In this document: in pieces, positions 44,574 through 56,300 of the stretch
Numbering within the stretch: position 1 is the stretch's first letter
How the letters are laid out: every line of letters begins with the position of its first letter
Source of the DNA: Anaeramoeba ignava
Taxonomy: Eukaryota; Metamonada; Anaeramoebidae
NCBI GenBank assembly: GCA_028826165.1
Contig: JAPDFW010000095.1
Coordinates: 95,001 to 159,000 of the forward strand
Length of the DNA stretch: 64,000 bases
Reading direction: 5' to 3'
Made by a program: the position numbers and the translations under genes
The notes under the pieces: generated by a model
Told to the model about the DNA's origin: nothing
What the model saw: the letters and a program-made list of their open reading frames with translations, nothing else
The model's database searches: none

Positions 44574-47500
44574 ATGGATCAAAAAAAAGCAATTCAAAAT
44601 AAAGTATTTTTTGAACCACAATATCATCGAGTTGGAAGTTGGAATTTAGGAAGTTCTCCACAAGGATTTTCATTTGAAACAGGATTTAGAAAGCAAAGAG
44701 AAGAACTAGATAATTTAAGACAAATATTACAAAACAAAATGAAATCAAAATTATCAAAAACAAAAAATTCGAATTCGAAATTAAATTCAAATCCAAATAT
44801 AAATTCAAATTCAAATTCAAATTCAAAATCAAATTCAAATTCAAAATCAAATTCAAATTCAAAATCAACTGAAAATTCAAATGAAAATTTAAATATAAAT
44901 TCAAATTCAAATTTAAATTCAGAAATTCCGATTGAAAAACAAATTTTATGGAGTCATCTTGATGGAGTTGGAGATGATTTTCTGCTTAGAAATTCAACAC
45001 TTGCAATAAGAGATAAGAAATCAATTGTTCGAGAAATTCTTTTCCAAAAAGAAGAAAGAACTGTTTTATTTAGAATTCTTTTTCTTGAACATCGTTCACT
45101 TATTATTAAACAATTATGCCATCAATTATCTAAAAAAAGAACTTATTATTTAACTGCTGATTTAATTAGTTCAAATCAAGGAAATACAAAAATTAGTGAA
45201 TTAATGAGGTAATTTAATTTAATTTAATTTAATTTAATTTATAAAAAAAATTTTTTTTTTCTTCTTTTTTAATTGATCTTCAAAAAGGAGAAGTTTTTTA
45301 TTTTTCGAATTTTTCCAATTCAAATTTATAACACAATTTATAAACAAAATTTATAACAAAATCTATAACAAAATTTATAACAATTTAAAATTTATAACAC
45401 AATTTATAATACAATTTATAACACAATTTATAATACAATTTATAACAAAATTTATAACACAATTTATAATACAATTTATAACAAAATTTATAACAAAATT
45501 TATAACACAATTTATAACACAATTTATAACACAATTTATAATACAATTTATAACACAATTTATAATACAATTTATAATACAATTTATAACACAATTTATA
45601 ACACAATTTATAATACAATTTATAACAAAATTTATAACAAAATTTATAATTTACAATTTATAAACACAATTTATAAATAAAATTTATAACAAAAAAATTT
45701 AAAAACACAATTTAAAAACAAAATTTATAACACAATAATAAATTTATAAATAAAAATTTATAACAAAATTTAAAAACACAATTTATAACAAAATTTTAAA
45801 AATAATTTATAAACAAAATTTATAACAAAATTTATAACACAATTTATAAACAATAAAATTTATAAACACAATTTATAATACAATTTATAACACAATTTAT
45901 AACAAAAATTTATAACAAAATTAATAAAATTTATACAATTTATAAAACACAATTTATAAACAAATTTTATAACAAATTTTTACAAATTTAAATTTATAAA
46001 ACAATTTATAAAAACACAATTTATAACACAATTTATAACACAATTTATAACAAAATTTATAACAATTTATAACACAATTTATAAACAATTTATAACAAAA
46101 TTTTTAAACTAATTTATAACACAATTTATAAACAAAATTTATAACAAATTTATAATTTATAAACACAATTTATAACAAAATTTATAACAAAAAATTTATA
46201 AACACAATTTTATAACAAAATTTATAAAATTTATAACAAAATTTATATAAAAAATAATTTAAAAATTTATAAAAAATTTACAATTTATAACAAAATTTAT
46301 AACAAAATTTATAAACACAATTTATAAATTTATACAATTTATAATAAAATTTATAAAAAATTTATAACAAAATTTATAATAAAATTTAAAATTTATAAAA
46401 AAATTTAAAATTTATAAAAAAATTAAATTTATAAATAAAATTTATAAACAAAATTTATAAAAAAATTTATAAAAAATTTATAAAACAAAATAACACAATT
46501 TATAACAAAATCAAAATTTAATATTAAAATTTATAAACAATTTATTAAAATTTAAAAATACAAATAACAAATTTATAAAAAATATAATAAAATTAAAAAT
46601 AATTTACAAATTTATAATTTAAAATTTATAACAAAATTTTAAAAATTTATAATACTTTCTTTTAAAGCAAAAATTTATAACACAATTTTTATAAATTTAT
46701 AACACAATTTATAACACAATTTATAAATAATTTATAACACAATTTATAAATTTATAAAATTACAATTTTAAACATAATTTTAAATACAAATTTTTAATAA
46801 AATTTATAATAAAATTTATCAAAAATCAAAATAACAAAAATTTTATAACAAAATTTATAACAAAATTTATAACAAAATTTATAACAAAATTAAAAATTTA
46901 AAAATTTATAACAAAAATAAAAAAATTTATAACAAATTTATAACAAAAATTTATAACACAATTTATAACAAAATTTATAAATAAAATTTATAACACAATT
47001 TATAACAAAATTTATAATTTATAATACAATTTATAAAAATAAATTTATAAATATAAAAATAACAAAATTTATAAATAATTTAAATTTATAACAAAATTTA
47101 TAACACAATTTATAACACAATTTATAACACAATTTATAACACAATTTATAATACAATTTATAAAACAATTTATAATACAATTTATAACACAATTTATAAA
47201 ATAACAAAATTTAAAAAACAATTTATAAACAAAAATAATACAATTTTAAAATAACAAATTTATAAAAACAATTTTAAAATTTATAAAAAAAACAAAATTT
47301 ATAAACACAATTTATAACAAAATTTATAACAAAATTTATAATTTATTGAACACCTTTTTCCCCTTCAATAAAACCTCAAAATCCATTCATTTCTTAAGGC
47401 AAAAGACACCCCCAAGACAATAACAAAATTATTGTCGAGTGCTTTAATAAAATGAAAAACAAAAAAATAATCTATCATCATATTTAGTTTTTATTTTTGT

Positions 47501-50500
47501 CCCGAAAACAAAAAAATCATAAAAATGTGTTTTTTTATTTTCGGGACAACTCGACAATTGAGAACTATTTCTTAAATAATTTTTCTTTGATTTTGTTTTT
47601 CTTTCCGAAAATTGATTGAAAAAAAAATTATTAATTTCTCAATTTTTAAATTAAACGGTTTCGACAAAAATTCGATGAAATAGAAAAATTTCGAAAAGCA
47701 ATAATTTTTATTGCTTCGGATTCAAAAGTATTATAATCAATTTATAAAATACAATTTATAAACAATTTATAATACAAAAACACAATTTACAATTTATAAC
47801 AAATTTTAAAAAAAAATAAAAAATTAATTTATAACAAAAATTTATAAACACAATTTATAAATACAAAAATTTAAAATTTATAATAAAATTTATAACAAAA
47901 TTTATAACAAAATTTATAAATAAAATTTATAATTTATAACAAAATTTATAAATATAATTTATAACAAAATTTATAATACAATTTATACTTACACAATTTA
48001 TAAAATAACATTAATTTATAAAATCAAAATAAAACAAAAAAAACAAAATTTAAATTTAAAATTTAATACAATTTATAACACAATTTATAACAAAATTTTA
48101 TAACAAAATTTATAACAAAATTTATAACATAATTTATAACACAATTTATAACAAAATTTATAACATAATTTATAACAAATTTTTAAATTCAATTTATAAC
48201 ACAAAAGACAAATTAAAAATTTTTTTACAAGGCAAAAGTCTTAAATTAATAGAGATTTTACAAACAATTCCAAATGATGGTAATTTAAAATTAATTTAAA
48301 ATTAAAATTAAAATCAAAATCAAAATCAAAATCAAATTTAAAATCAAAATCAAAATTAAAATCAAAATCAAAATCATAATTAAAATCAAAATTAAAATCA
48401 AAATCAAAATTAAAATCAAAATTAAAATCAAAATTAAAATAAATTAAAATCAAAATTAAAATCAAAATCAAAATATAAATATAAATTCTTTTTCTTGGTT
48501 TTGTTTTAGACCTTTTACCTTGTTCTTTTCTTATAAAATATCTTTCAAAAGGAGAAAAACCAAGTTTTAATGAATTTTTAAAATTTATTCCTGATCCAAA
48601 TGTTGCTTCAATTTGGAGATCTTTAATTGGTTATTGGAAACATAATTACAAATTTAAAAATGATGCATTAGTTCAATTATCAGCATTATATTCACCAATA
48701 TTTATAACACCAGCAATTCGTGAAATTTCACAACAAAATGAATTTATTGATCAAGAAAAAGAAAAAGAAAATCAAGAAATTGAAAAAATTAATGAATATG
48801 AAAAAGCAATTAAAGTTTTAAATAAACAAAAAGAAGGATCAGTTCAAATTACAACAAGAAGAAGATATATTCAATCTCAACAATTTCAACAAGAAAAATT
48901 ATCAGTTAATCTCAAAAAATCACGTCTTAAAATTCCAACAAATTCTGATGAAAAAAATCAATCACTTCAAATTTGGGAAAATTTTTATTTAGTTTTAACT
49001 TTAGATGAAATTGAATTTTATAAATCAAAAGAAAAAATAGAAAAAATTGGATCACTTAAACTTAAAGATATTTCAGTTTTCCAAAAAAATGTTTTAGAAT
49101 CAAAATTGATTACTAATACTGAAAAAGACTCTAAATTTCCTCAAGAAAAAAGGGCTCAATCTCTTCCTTCAACTCCTCTTAGATCAAAGAAAATTGTTTC
49201 AAATGAAAAATCTATTCAAGATGAACAATTAGATTTTAATAAAATTTTTCTTATTCGTGATTCTTATACTGGAAAAACTATTCAAATTAAAGTTTCTTTT
49301 GAAACTGAAAAAGATATTTGGGTTTCTGAAATTCTTAAAAGAAAAAGAGCATTGAATGTAAAATTAAAATTAAAATCAAAATTAAAATTAAAATCAAATT
49401 AAAAATATTTCTTTAATTATCTTTTTAATAGAATAATTATATTAGTATTATTAAGCAATTATGTTATAAAGATCCTGATAATATTATTCTTCATAATCTT
49501 TTAGTTGATAATAGAATGATTTTAGCATCAGCAATTATAGAAAATGATTCAACAAGAATTTATGAAAAAGGATTTGAAACAGGAACATCTTTAGCACAAG
49601 CATTAGTTTATTCATTTTATTCAAAAAACAAAGCACATCAATTAATTAGAGCATTAATTCATCAAGAAATTACAGTTGAAAAGAGTAATATTTAAATTTC
49701 CAAATCAAATATTTAAATCAAATATTTAAATCAAATATTTAAATCAATTATTTAAATTTATAAAATATTTAAATTAAATATTTAAATCAATTATTTAAAT
49801 TTATAAAATATTTAAATCAAATATTTAAATTTATAAATCAAATATTTAAATTTAAATTTAAATTTATAAAATAAATAGCTACCGATATTTCATTATTTAG
49901 ATCATCAACTTTCCCTTCAAAAGCATTAGGAGTATATTCACATATGGTTGGAGAAGCATATTTAAAAGAAACAATAAGTTCCTTAATAACAAGCGTATCA
50001 CAAATCAAAACATATTTAGAAGTAGATTCCGATCGAGTTGGAAAAGAAGCAGCAGAAAGAAATAAAAACGCAATTATAACAATATCAAGTGAATTCATTT
50101 CAAAAATAATAGGATCATTAAATCAAATTCCAGTTCCATTTTTTGAGATAGCTTCATGGATAGACAAAACAATCAAGAGAATATATCCTCTTGCAACTTT
50201 TAGAGCAATCAATAGCTTCATTTTCCTTCGATTTTTTGTACCTGCAATTGCAACTCCTGAAGCTTTTGGAATTATTGAAAAGGAAAAAGTTGATATAACA
50301 ACAAGAAAGAATCTTGTTTTAATTTCAAAAATTATCCAAAATATCGCAAATCAAACAGAAATAACAGTTGGAAATCTTGTTTGTTTAAATTCCTTTATTG
50401 CTCAAACTTCAGTTTATGTTACTAGACTTTATCATGAATTGATTCAAATTCCAAATCGGAAAAATATTTGGATTCAAGAATTTAAACCTTTATCAAATTC

Positions 50501-50645
50501 TCAAATTCAAGAATCTTTGGCTTATATTCGTAGTTATATTTCAAGAAATTTTGAAGATATTCGTGATGTTCTTCTTCATTATGATACTACTAAAACTTTA
50601 ACTCCTTTTGTTTTCGATTTTATTGAAAATTTAATTGAAAAATGA
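44574..50645 (+). CDS. PH-domain RasGAP (five exons)
   Basis: Exons 44574-45208, 48239-48279, 48510-49357, 49432-49684 and 49879-50645 sum to 2544 nt and give 847 residues. It stimulates GTP hydrolysis on Ras-type G proteins. A PH domain starts near residue 375 (LQIWENFYLVLTLDEIEFYK), implying membrane phosphoinositide binding. The GAP domain begins near 510. It carries the Arg-finger loop TDISLFRSSTFPSKALG near 597, YLKETISSLI, and the structural FLR segment INSFIFLRFFVPAIATPEAF near 706, followed by TRKNLVLISKIIQNIANQ. All hallmark residues are present. Residues about 60-125 are a Ser/Asn/Lys low-complexity stretch. Intron 1 is 3030 bp of repeat with an unusual island. The acceptor of exon 2 was chosen to keep phase; the 41-bp exon itself is the least certain part. 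Confidence 0.9.
45310..48236. repeat. Intronic AATTTATAACACA repeat array of about 2.9 kb in RasGAP intron 1
   Basis: Units of about 12-13 bp (AATTTATAACAC, AATTTATAACAA, AATTTATAATAC) run from about 45310 to 48200. They are fairly regular at 45385-45650 and 47080-47220, and heavily degraded at 46150-46850. The array is broken once, by a non-repetitive island at about 47345-47730. Pure short open frames in it are artefacts of the unit. Confidence 0.9.
47345..47730. other. Non-repetitive, hairpin-rich island inside RasGAP intron 1
   Basis: About 385 bp of complex sequence with more G and C than its surroundings and no long open frame. It contains GACAATAA/TTATTGTC (47416-47423 with 47429-47436). 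ATTGTCGAG (47431-47439) also pairs with CTCGACAAT (47550-47558). Nested inside is a long stem: TTGTCCCGAAAAC (from 47498) pairs with ATTTTCGGGACAA (47537-47549), and the stem extends into A7/T7. A third hairpin, AAGCAATAA/TTATTGCTT, lies at 47696-47716. It could be an intron-hosted structured RNA, a relic of a mobile element, or an unrecognised exon. Nothing in it matches an RNA family I know. Confidence 0.5.
48290..48482. repeat. Intronic AAAATC / AAAATT hexamer repeat in RasGAP intron 2
   Basis: About 32 hexamers fill the intron at 48280-48509. The unit is the same TCAAAA-type hexamer seen in the TBC intron. Confidence 0.88.
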
Positions 50646-50694
50646 TTTTTTTTTTTACATTTTAAAAATAAAAAGAAAAATTTTTTTAATTTTC

Positions 50695-53095
50695 TAATTT
50701 AAATTATATTAATATTTTTAATAATAATTTAATAATAATTTATTTATAAATTAATATAAAATTAAATTTAAAAATAAAATATTAATTAATTATAATTTAA
50801 AATAAATTTAAATTTAAATAAAAAATTGATTAAAATATTTAATTAAAATTATATTAATATTTTTAATAATATTTAATAATAATTTATTTATAAATTAATA
50901 TAAAATTAAATTTAAAAATAAAATATAATTTAATTATAATTTAAAATAAACTTAAATTTAAATAAAAATTAAATAAAATATTTAATTAAAATTATATTAA
51001 TATATTTTTAATAATATTTAATAATAATTTATTTATAAATTAATATAAAATTAAATTTAAAAATAAAATATAATTTAATTATAATTTAAAATAAACTTAA
51101 ATTTAAATAAAAAATTAAATAAAATATTTAAATTAAAATTATATTAATATTTTTAATAATAATTTAATAATAATTTATTTATAAATTAATATAAAATTAA
51201 ATTTAAAAACAAAATATAAATTAATTATAATTTAAAATAGACTTAAATTTAAATAAAAATTGAATAAAATATTTAATTTAAAATTTTATTAATATTTTTA
51301 ATAATATTTATTAATAATTTATTTATAAATTAATATAAAATTAAATTTTAAAAACAAAATATAAATTAATTATAATTTAAAATAAATTTAAATTTAAATA
51401 AAAATTGAATAAAATATTTAAATTAAAATTATATTAATATTTTTAATAATAATTTAATAACAATTTATTTATAAATTAATATAAAATTAAATTTAAAAAC
51501 AAAATATAAATTAATTATAATTTAAAATAAACTTAAATTTAAATAAAAATTGATTAAAATATTTAATTAAAATTATATTAATATTTTTAATTATAATTTA
51601 ATAATAATTTATTTATAAATTAATATAAAATTAAATTTTAAAAATAAAATATAAATTAATTATAATTTAAAATAAACTTAAATTTAATTAAAAATTGAAT
51701 AAAATATTTAATTTAAAATTTTATTAATATTTTTAATTATAATTTAATAATAATTTATTTATAAATTAATATAAAATTAAATTTAAAAAATAAAATATAA
51801 ATTAATTATAATTTTAAAATAAACTTAAATTTAAATAAAAATTGAATAAAATATTTAATTAAAATTATATTAATATTTTTAATTATAATTTAATAATAAT
51901 TTATTTATAAATTAATATAAAAATTAAATTTAAAAACAAAATATAAATTAATTATAATTTAAAAATAAATTTAAATTTAAATAAAAAATTGAATAAAATA
52001 TTTAATTAAAAATTATATTAATATTTTTAATTATAATTTAATAATAATTTATTTATAAATTAATATAAAATTAAATTTAAAAACAAAATATAAATTAATT
52101 ATAATTTAAAATAAAATTTAAATTTAAATAAAAATTGAATAAAATATTTAATTAAAATTTTATTAATATTTTTAATAATATTTAATAATAATTTATTTAT
52201 AAATTAATATAAAATTAAATTTTAAAAACAAAATATTAATTAATTATAATTTAAAATAAATTTAAATTTAAATAAAAAATTGAATAAAATATTTAATTTA
52301 AATTATATTAATATTTTTAATTATATTTAATAATAATTTATTTATAAATTAATATAAAATTAAATTTAAAAATAAAATATAAATTAATTATAATTTAAAA
52401 TAAACTTAAATTTAAATTAAAAAATTGAATAAAATATTTAATTTAAAATTATATTAATATTTTTAATTATATTTAATAATTATTTATTTATAAATTAATA
52501 TAAAATTAAATTTTTAAAAGAAAATATTAATTAATTATAATTTAAAATAAACTTAAATTTAAATAAAAATTGATTAAAATATTTAATTTAAATTATATTA
52601 ATATTTTTAATTATAATTTAATAATAATTTATTTATAAATTAATATAAAATTAAATTTAAAAATAAAATATAAATTAATTATAATTTAAAATAAACTTAA
52701 ATTTAAATAAAAATTGAATAAAATATTTAATTAAAATTATATTAATATTTTTTAATAATAATTTAATAATAATTTATTTATAAATTAATATAAAATTAAA
52801 TTTTAAAAACAAAATATAAATTAATTATAATTTAAAAATAAATTTAAATTTAAATAAAAATTGAATAAAAATATTTAATTAAAATTATATTAATATTTTT
52901 AATAATATTTATTAATAATTTATTTATAAATTAATATAAAATTAAATTTAAAAATAAAATATAAATTAATTATAATTTAAAATAAACTTAAATTTAAATA
53001 AAAAATTGAATAAAATATTTAATTAAAATTATATTAATATTTTTAATTATAATTTAATAATAATTTATTTATAAATTAATATAAAATTAAATTTT
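50695..53095. repeat. Satellite: 17 copies of a 145-bp monomer between RasGAP and INTS1
   Basis: Using the anchor TTAATATAAA, copies start at 50751, 50895, 51040, 51186, 51330, 51476, 51620, 51766, 51912, 52060, 52204, 52349, 52495, 52640, 52785, 52931 and 53076. Spacing is 144-148 bp, mean about 145. Monomers differ by single-base runs and a few substitutions (AAAATAAA versus AAAACAAA). The array is pure A/T apart from rare C and G. From 53096 to 53324 follows a T-rich tract with TTTTACTTTCTTTT units, probably the INTS1 promoter/5' UTR. No gene is seen. Confidence 0.95.
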
Positions 53096-53324
53096 AAAGA
53101 AAAAAAGAAAAAAAAAGAAAAAAAAATTAAAAAAAAAATTAATTTAATTAAAAAAAAAAAGATCAGTTTTAACTTTATTTTCTTTTTATTTTTTTTTCTT
53201 TTTTACTTTCTTTCTTTTACTTTCTTTTACTTTCTTTTTTTTTTTTTACTTTCTTTTTACTTTCTTTTTATTTTCTTTTTACTTTCCTTTTATAAATTGT
53301 TAAAAAAATAATAAATAAAACAAA

Positions 53325-56300
53325 ATGCAATATTATCAACAACAAAATCAAAAAAAAAATCAACAACAACAAAAAGAAATTGAAAATTCAATTATTTTTA
53401 CAGCATTTCAAAAAGCTTTTTTAAATGAAGATAAAGAAAGAATAATTTCTCTTTTTAAAGAATGCTTTATTTTTCTTCAACAAGAAAAACCAGATAAAAC
53501 AATTTTTATTGTTCTTTTATTTTTAAATCAAAAATTTTTTAAATTTTTTTTAAATGAAGAAATTGTTCAAATGTTTATTAATTTATTCTATTCTAAATCT
53601 TCTATTTTACCATTACTTGCATGCCAAATTCTTAATAGAACATTTTATAATATTTTTGAATGGCCAGAATCTTTTGTTTATGTATTCCTTTTTTTTTTCT
53701 ATTTTTTATTCCAAAATATTTTATAAATTTATTTTTTATTAAATTTAATTTGGAAACTTAAATATTTGATTTAAATATTTGATTTGGAAATTTAAATAAT
53801 TGATTTAAATAATAGATTTAAATAATTGATTTAAATATTTGATTTTAAATATTAGATTTAAATATTTGATTTAAATATATTAGATTTAAATATTTGATTT
53901 AAATTGATTTAAATATTAATTGATTTAAATAATTGATTTAAATAATTGATTTAAATAATTGATTTAAATAATTGATTTAAATAATTGATTTAAATAATTG
54001 ATTTAAATAATTGATTTAAATAATTGATTTAAATAATTGATTTAAATATTTGATTTAAATAATTGATTTAAATAATTGATTTAAATAATTGATTTAAATA
54101 ATTGATTTAAATAATTGATTTAAATAATTGATTTAAATATATTTGATTTAAATAATTGATTTAAATAATTGATTTAAATAATTGATTTAAATAATTGATT
54201 AAATATATTTAAATATATTGATTTAAATAATTGATTTAAATATTTTTGATTTTAAATTTAAATATTTGATTTAAAAACAAATATTTTGATTTAAATATTT
54301 TTTAAGGATTTAAATATTTGATTTAAATAATTGATTTTAAATATTTTGATTTAAATATTTGATTTAAATATTTGATTTATAAATTTAATTTAAATATTTG
54401 ATTTAAATATTTGATTTAAATATTTGATTTAAATATTTGATTTAAATAATTGATTTAAATAATTGATTTAAATAATTGATTTAAATAATTGATTTAAATA
54501 ATTGATTTAAATATTGATTTAAATAATTGATTTTAAATAATTGATTTGGAAATTTAAATATTTGATTTAAATAATTGATTTAAATATTTGATTTAAATAT
54601 TTGATTTAAATATTTGATTTAAATATTTGATTTAAATATTTTGATTTAAATAATTGATTTAAATATTTGATTTAAATATTTGTATTGATTTAAATATTTG
54701 ATTTAAATATATTGATTTAAATATATTGATTTAAATATTTTGATTTAAATATTTGATTTAAATATATTGATTTAAATATATTGATTTAAATATTTGATTT
54801 AAATAATTGATTTAAATAATTGATTTAAATAATTGATTTAAATAATTGATTTAAATATTGATTTAATTTATTTAAATATTTGATTAAAATAATTGATTTA
54901 AATATTTGATTTAAATAATTTGTAAATTTATTGTGAATAGGCATACATAGAAGATGCAACTAATCAAAGAAAATGGATAGATCATGATCTCGCTTTTTTA
55001 TTTATACTAAATATTGAAACAGTTTTTAAACCTGATAATTGTATTATTATATTTATATTTATATTTATATTTATATTTATATTTATATTTATATTTATAT
55101 TTATATTTATATTTATATTTATATTTATATTTATATTTATATTTATATTTATATTTATATTTATATTTATATTTATATTTATATTTATATTTATATTTAT
55201 ATTTATATTTATATTTATATTTATATTTATATTTATATTTATAAAAAAAAAAGATCCACCAGAATCAATTAAATCAATTTATCAAAATAATTTTAGCAAC
55301 CATAATAACGAAGATTATAAAATCTATAACAGATATGATCACAATCCAAATTTCAAAAATCAAATGAAAGAAAAAATCTTAAAAATTATTCACTCAAGAA
55401 TTGAACAACAAAACAATCTCAACGACCAGAAATCAACACTATTATTGATTCTAAGCACAATATACTTCCCAGAATCAAGATATTTTGGATCATTGCATTT
55501 ATCAAATTGGTTAAATAACCCAGTTTTTAAAGGATCACCTAAAAAATTAATAAGACAAATAGCCAAATATTGTTCAGTCAATCAACACGATGAAAATACA
55601 GTTAAAAACATCATCAAATTGCAGGTAAAAGTCACAGATGAAACACTCAAAAAAGAATGCATTCATACAATATTGGATAACAACCCAAAATACGCCCAAA
55701 TTGTTGTTGATCATTTCATCACTCAAGAAATTCATGAACAAATCAAATACTCAAAAGTTTTTTCAGGAAAAACAACTGTTTTTGGTGCTTCAAGTGGAAA
55801 TTGCAGAATGATTCCTTTATACCTTCCTGTATCTTTGCAACAAAATATCGAAGAATTAATAGGTTTCTCACTCCAATCCCTTTCAAAAAACCAAGAATAT
55901 CACGAACATTTAACAAATATCTGCAAAACAATCACAAAAGAAATTCATTATGAACTTGATTATTCTTTGATTTGCAAAACATTAATGAATATCCAAAATA
56001 TTTCAGGTTTAATTCAAATGAACCAAAACGAGAAGAATCAATGGATGATTTCTATTGGACAAATGGTTTCTGCTTTTATTTTCTTCTTTTTATCAAAACA
56101 ATCATCCAAATCAAATGAAAATGAAAATGAAATTTTGGAAGTTATATCAAAAATTCAACTTTATTCAACTAGATGGTGCTTATATCAACTACCCAAAATC
56201 CTCTCAAATTCAATCAATCAAGTATCTGCTCAAATAATGCAAGACTTGTTCTTTATTCAACCTCCTTCTTATTTAAAATTGCATACTCAATCAAGAGAAT

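Noticed and set aside
47345-47730. A tRNA or 5S rRNA gene in the RasGAP intron island
   Set aside because: No cloverleaf, A/B box (GGTTCGANNCC) or 5S-like internal control region could be found; the stems seen do not match these RNAs.
50695-53095. CRISPR array
   Set aside because: Monomers are contiguous with no unique spacers, the organism is eukaryotic and no cas genes are present.
53160-53324. A small gene in the TTTTACTTTC tract before INTS1
   Set aside because: No start codon or frame; the tract is pyrimidine-rich low complexity and better read as promoter or 5' UTR.
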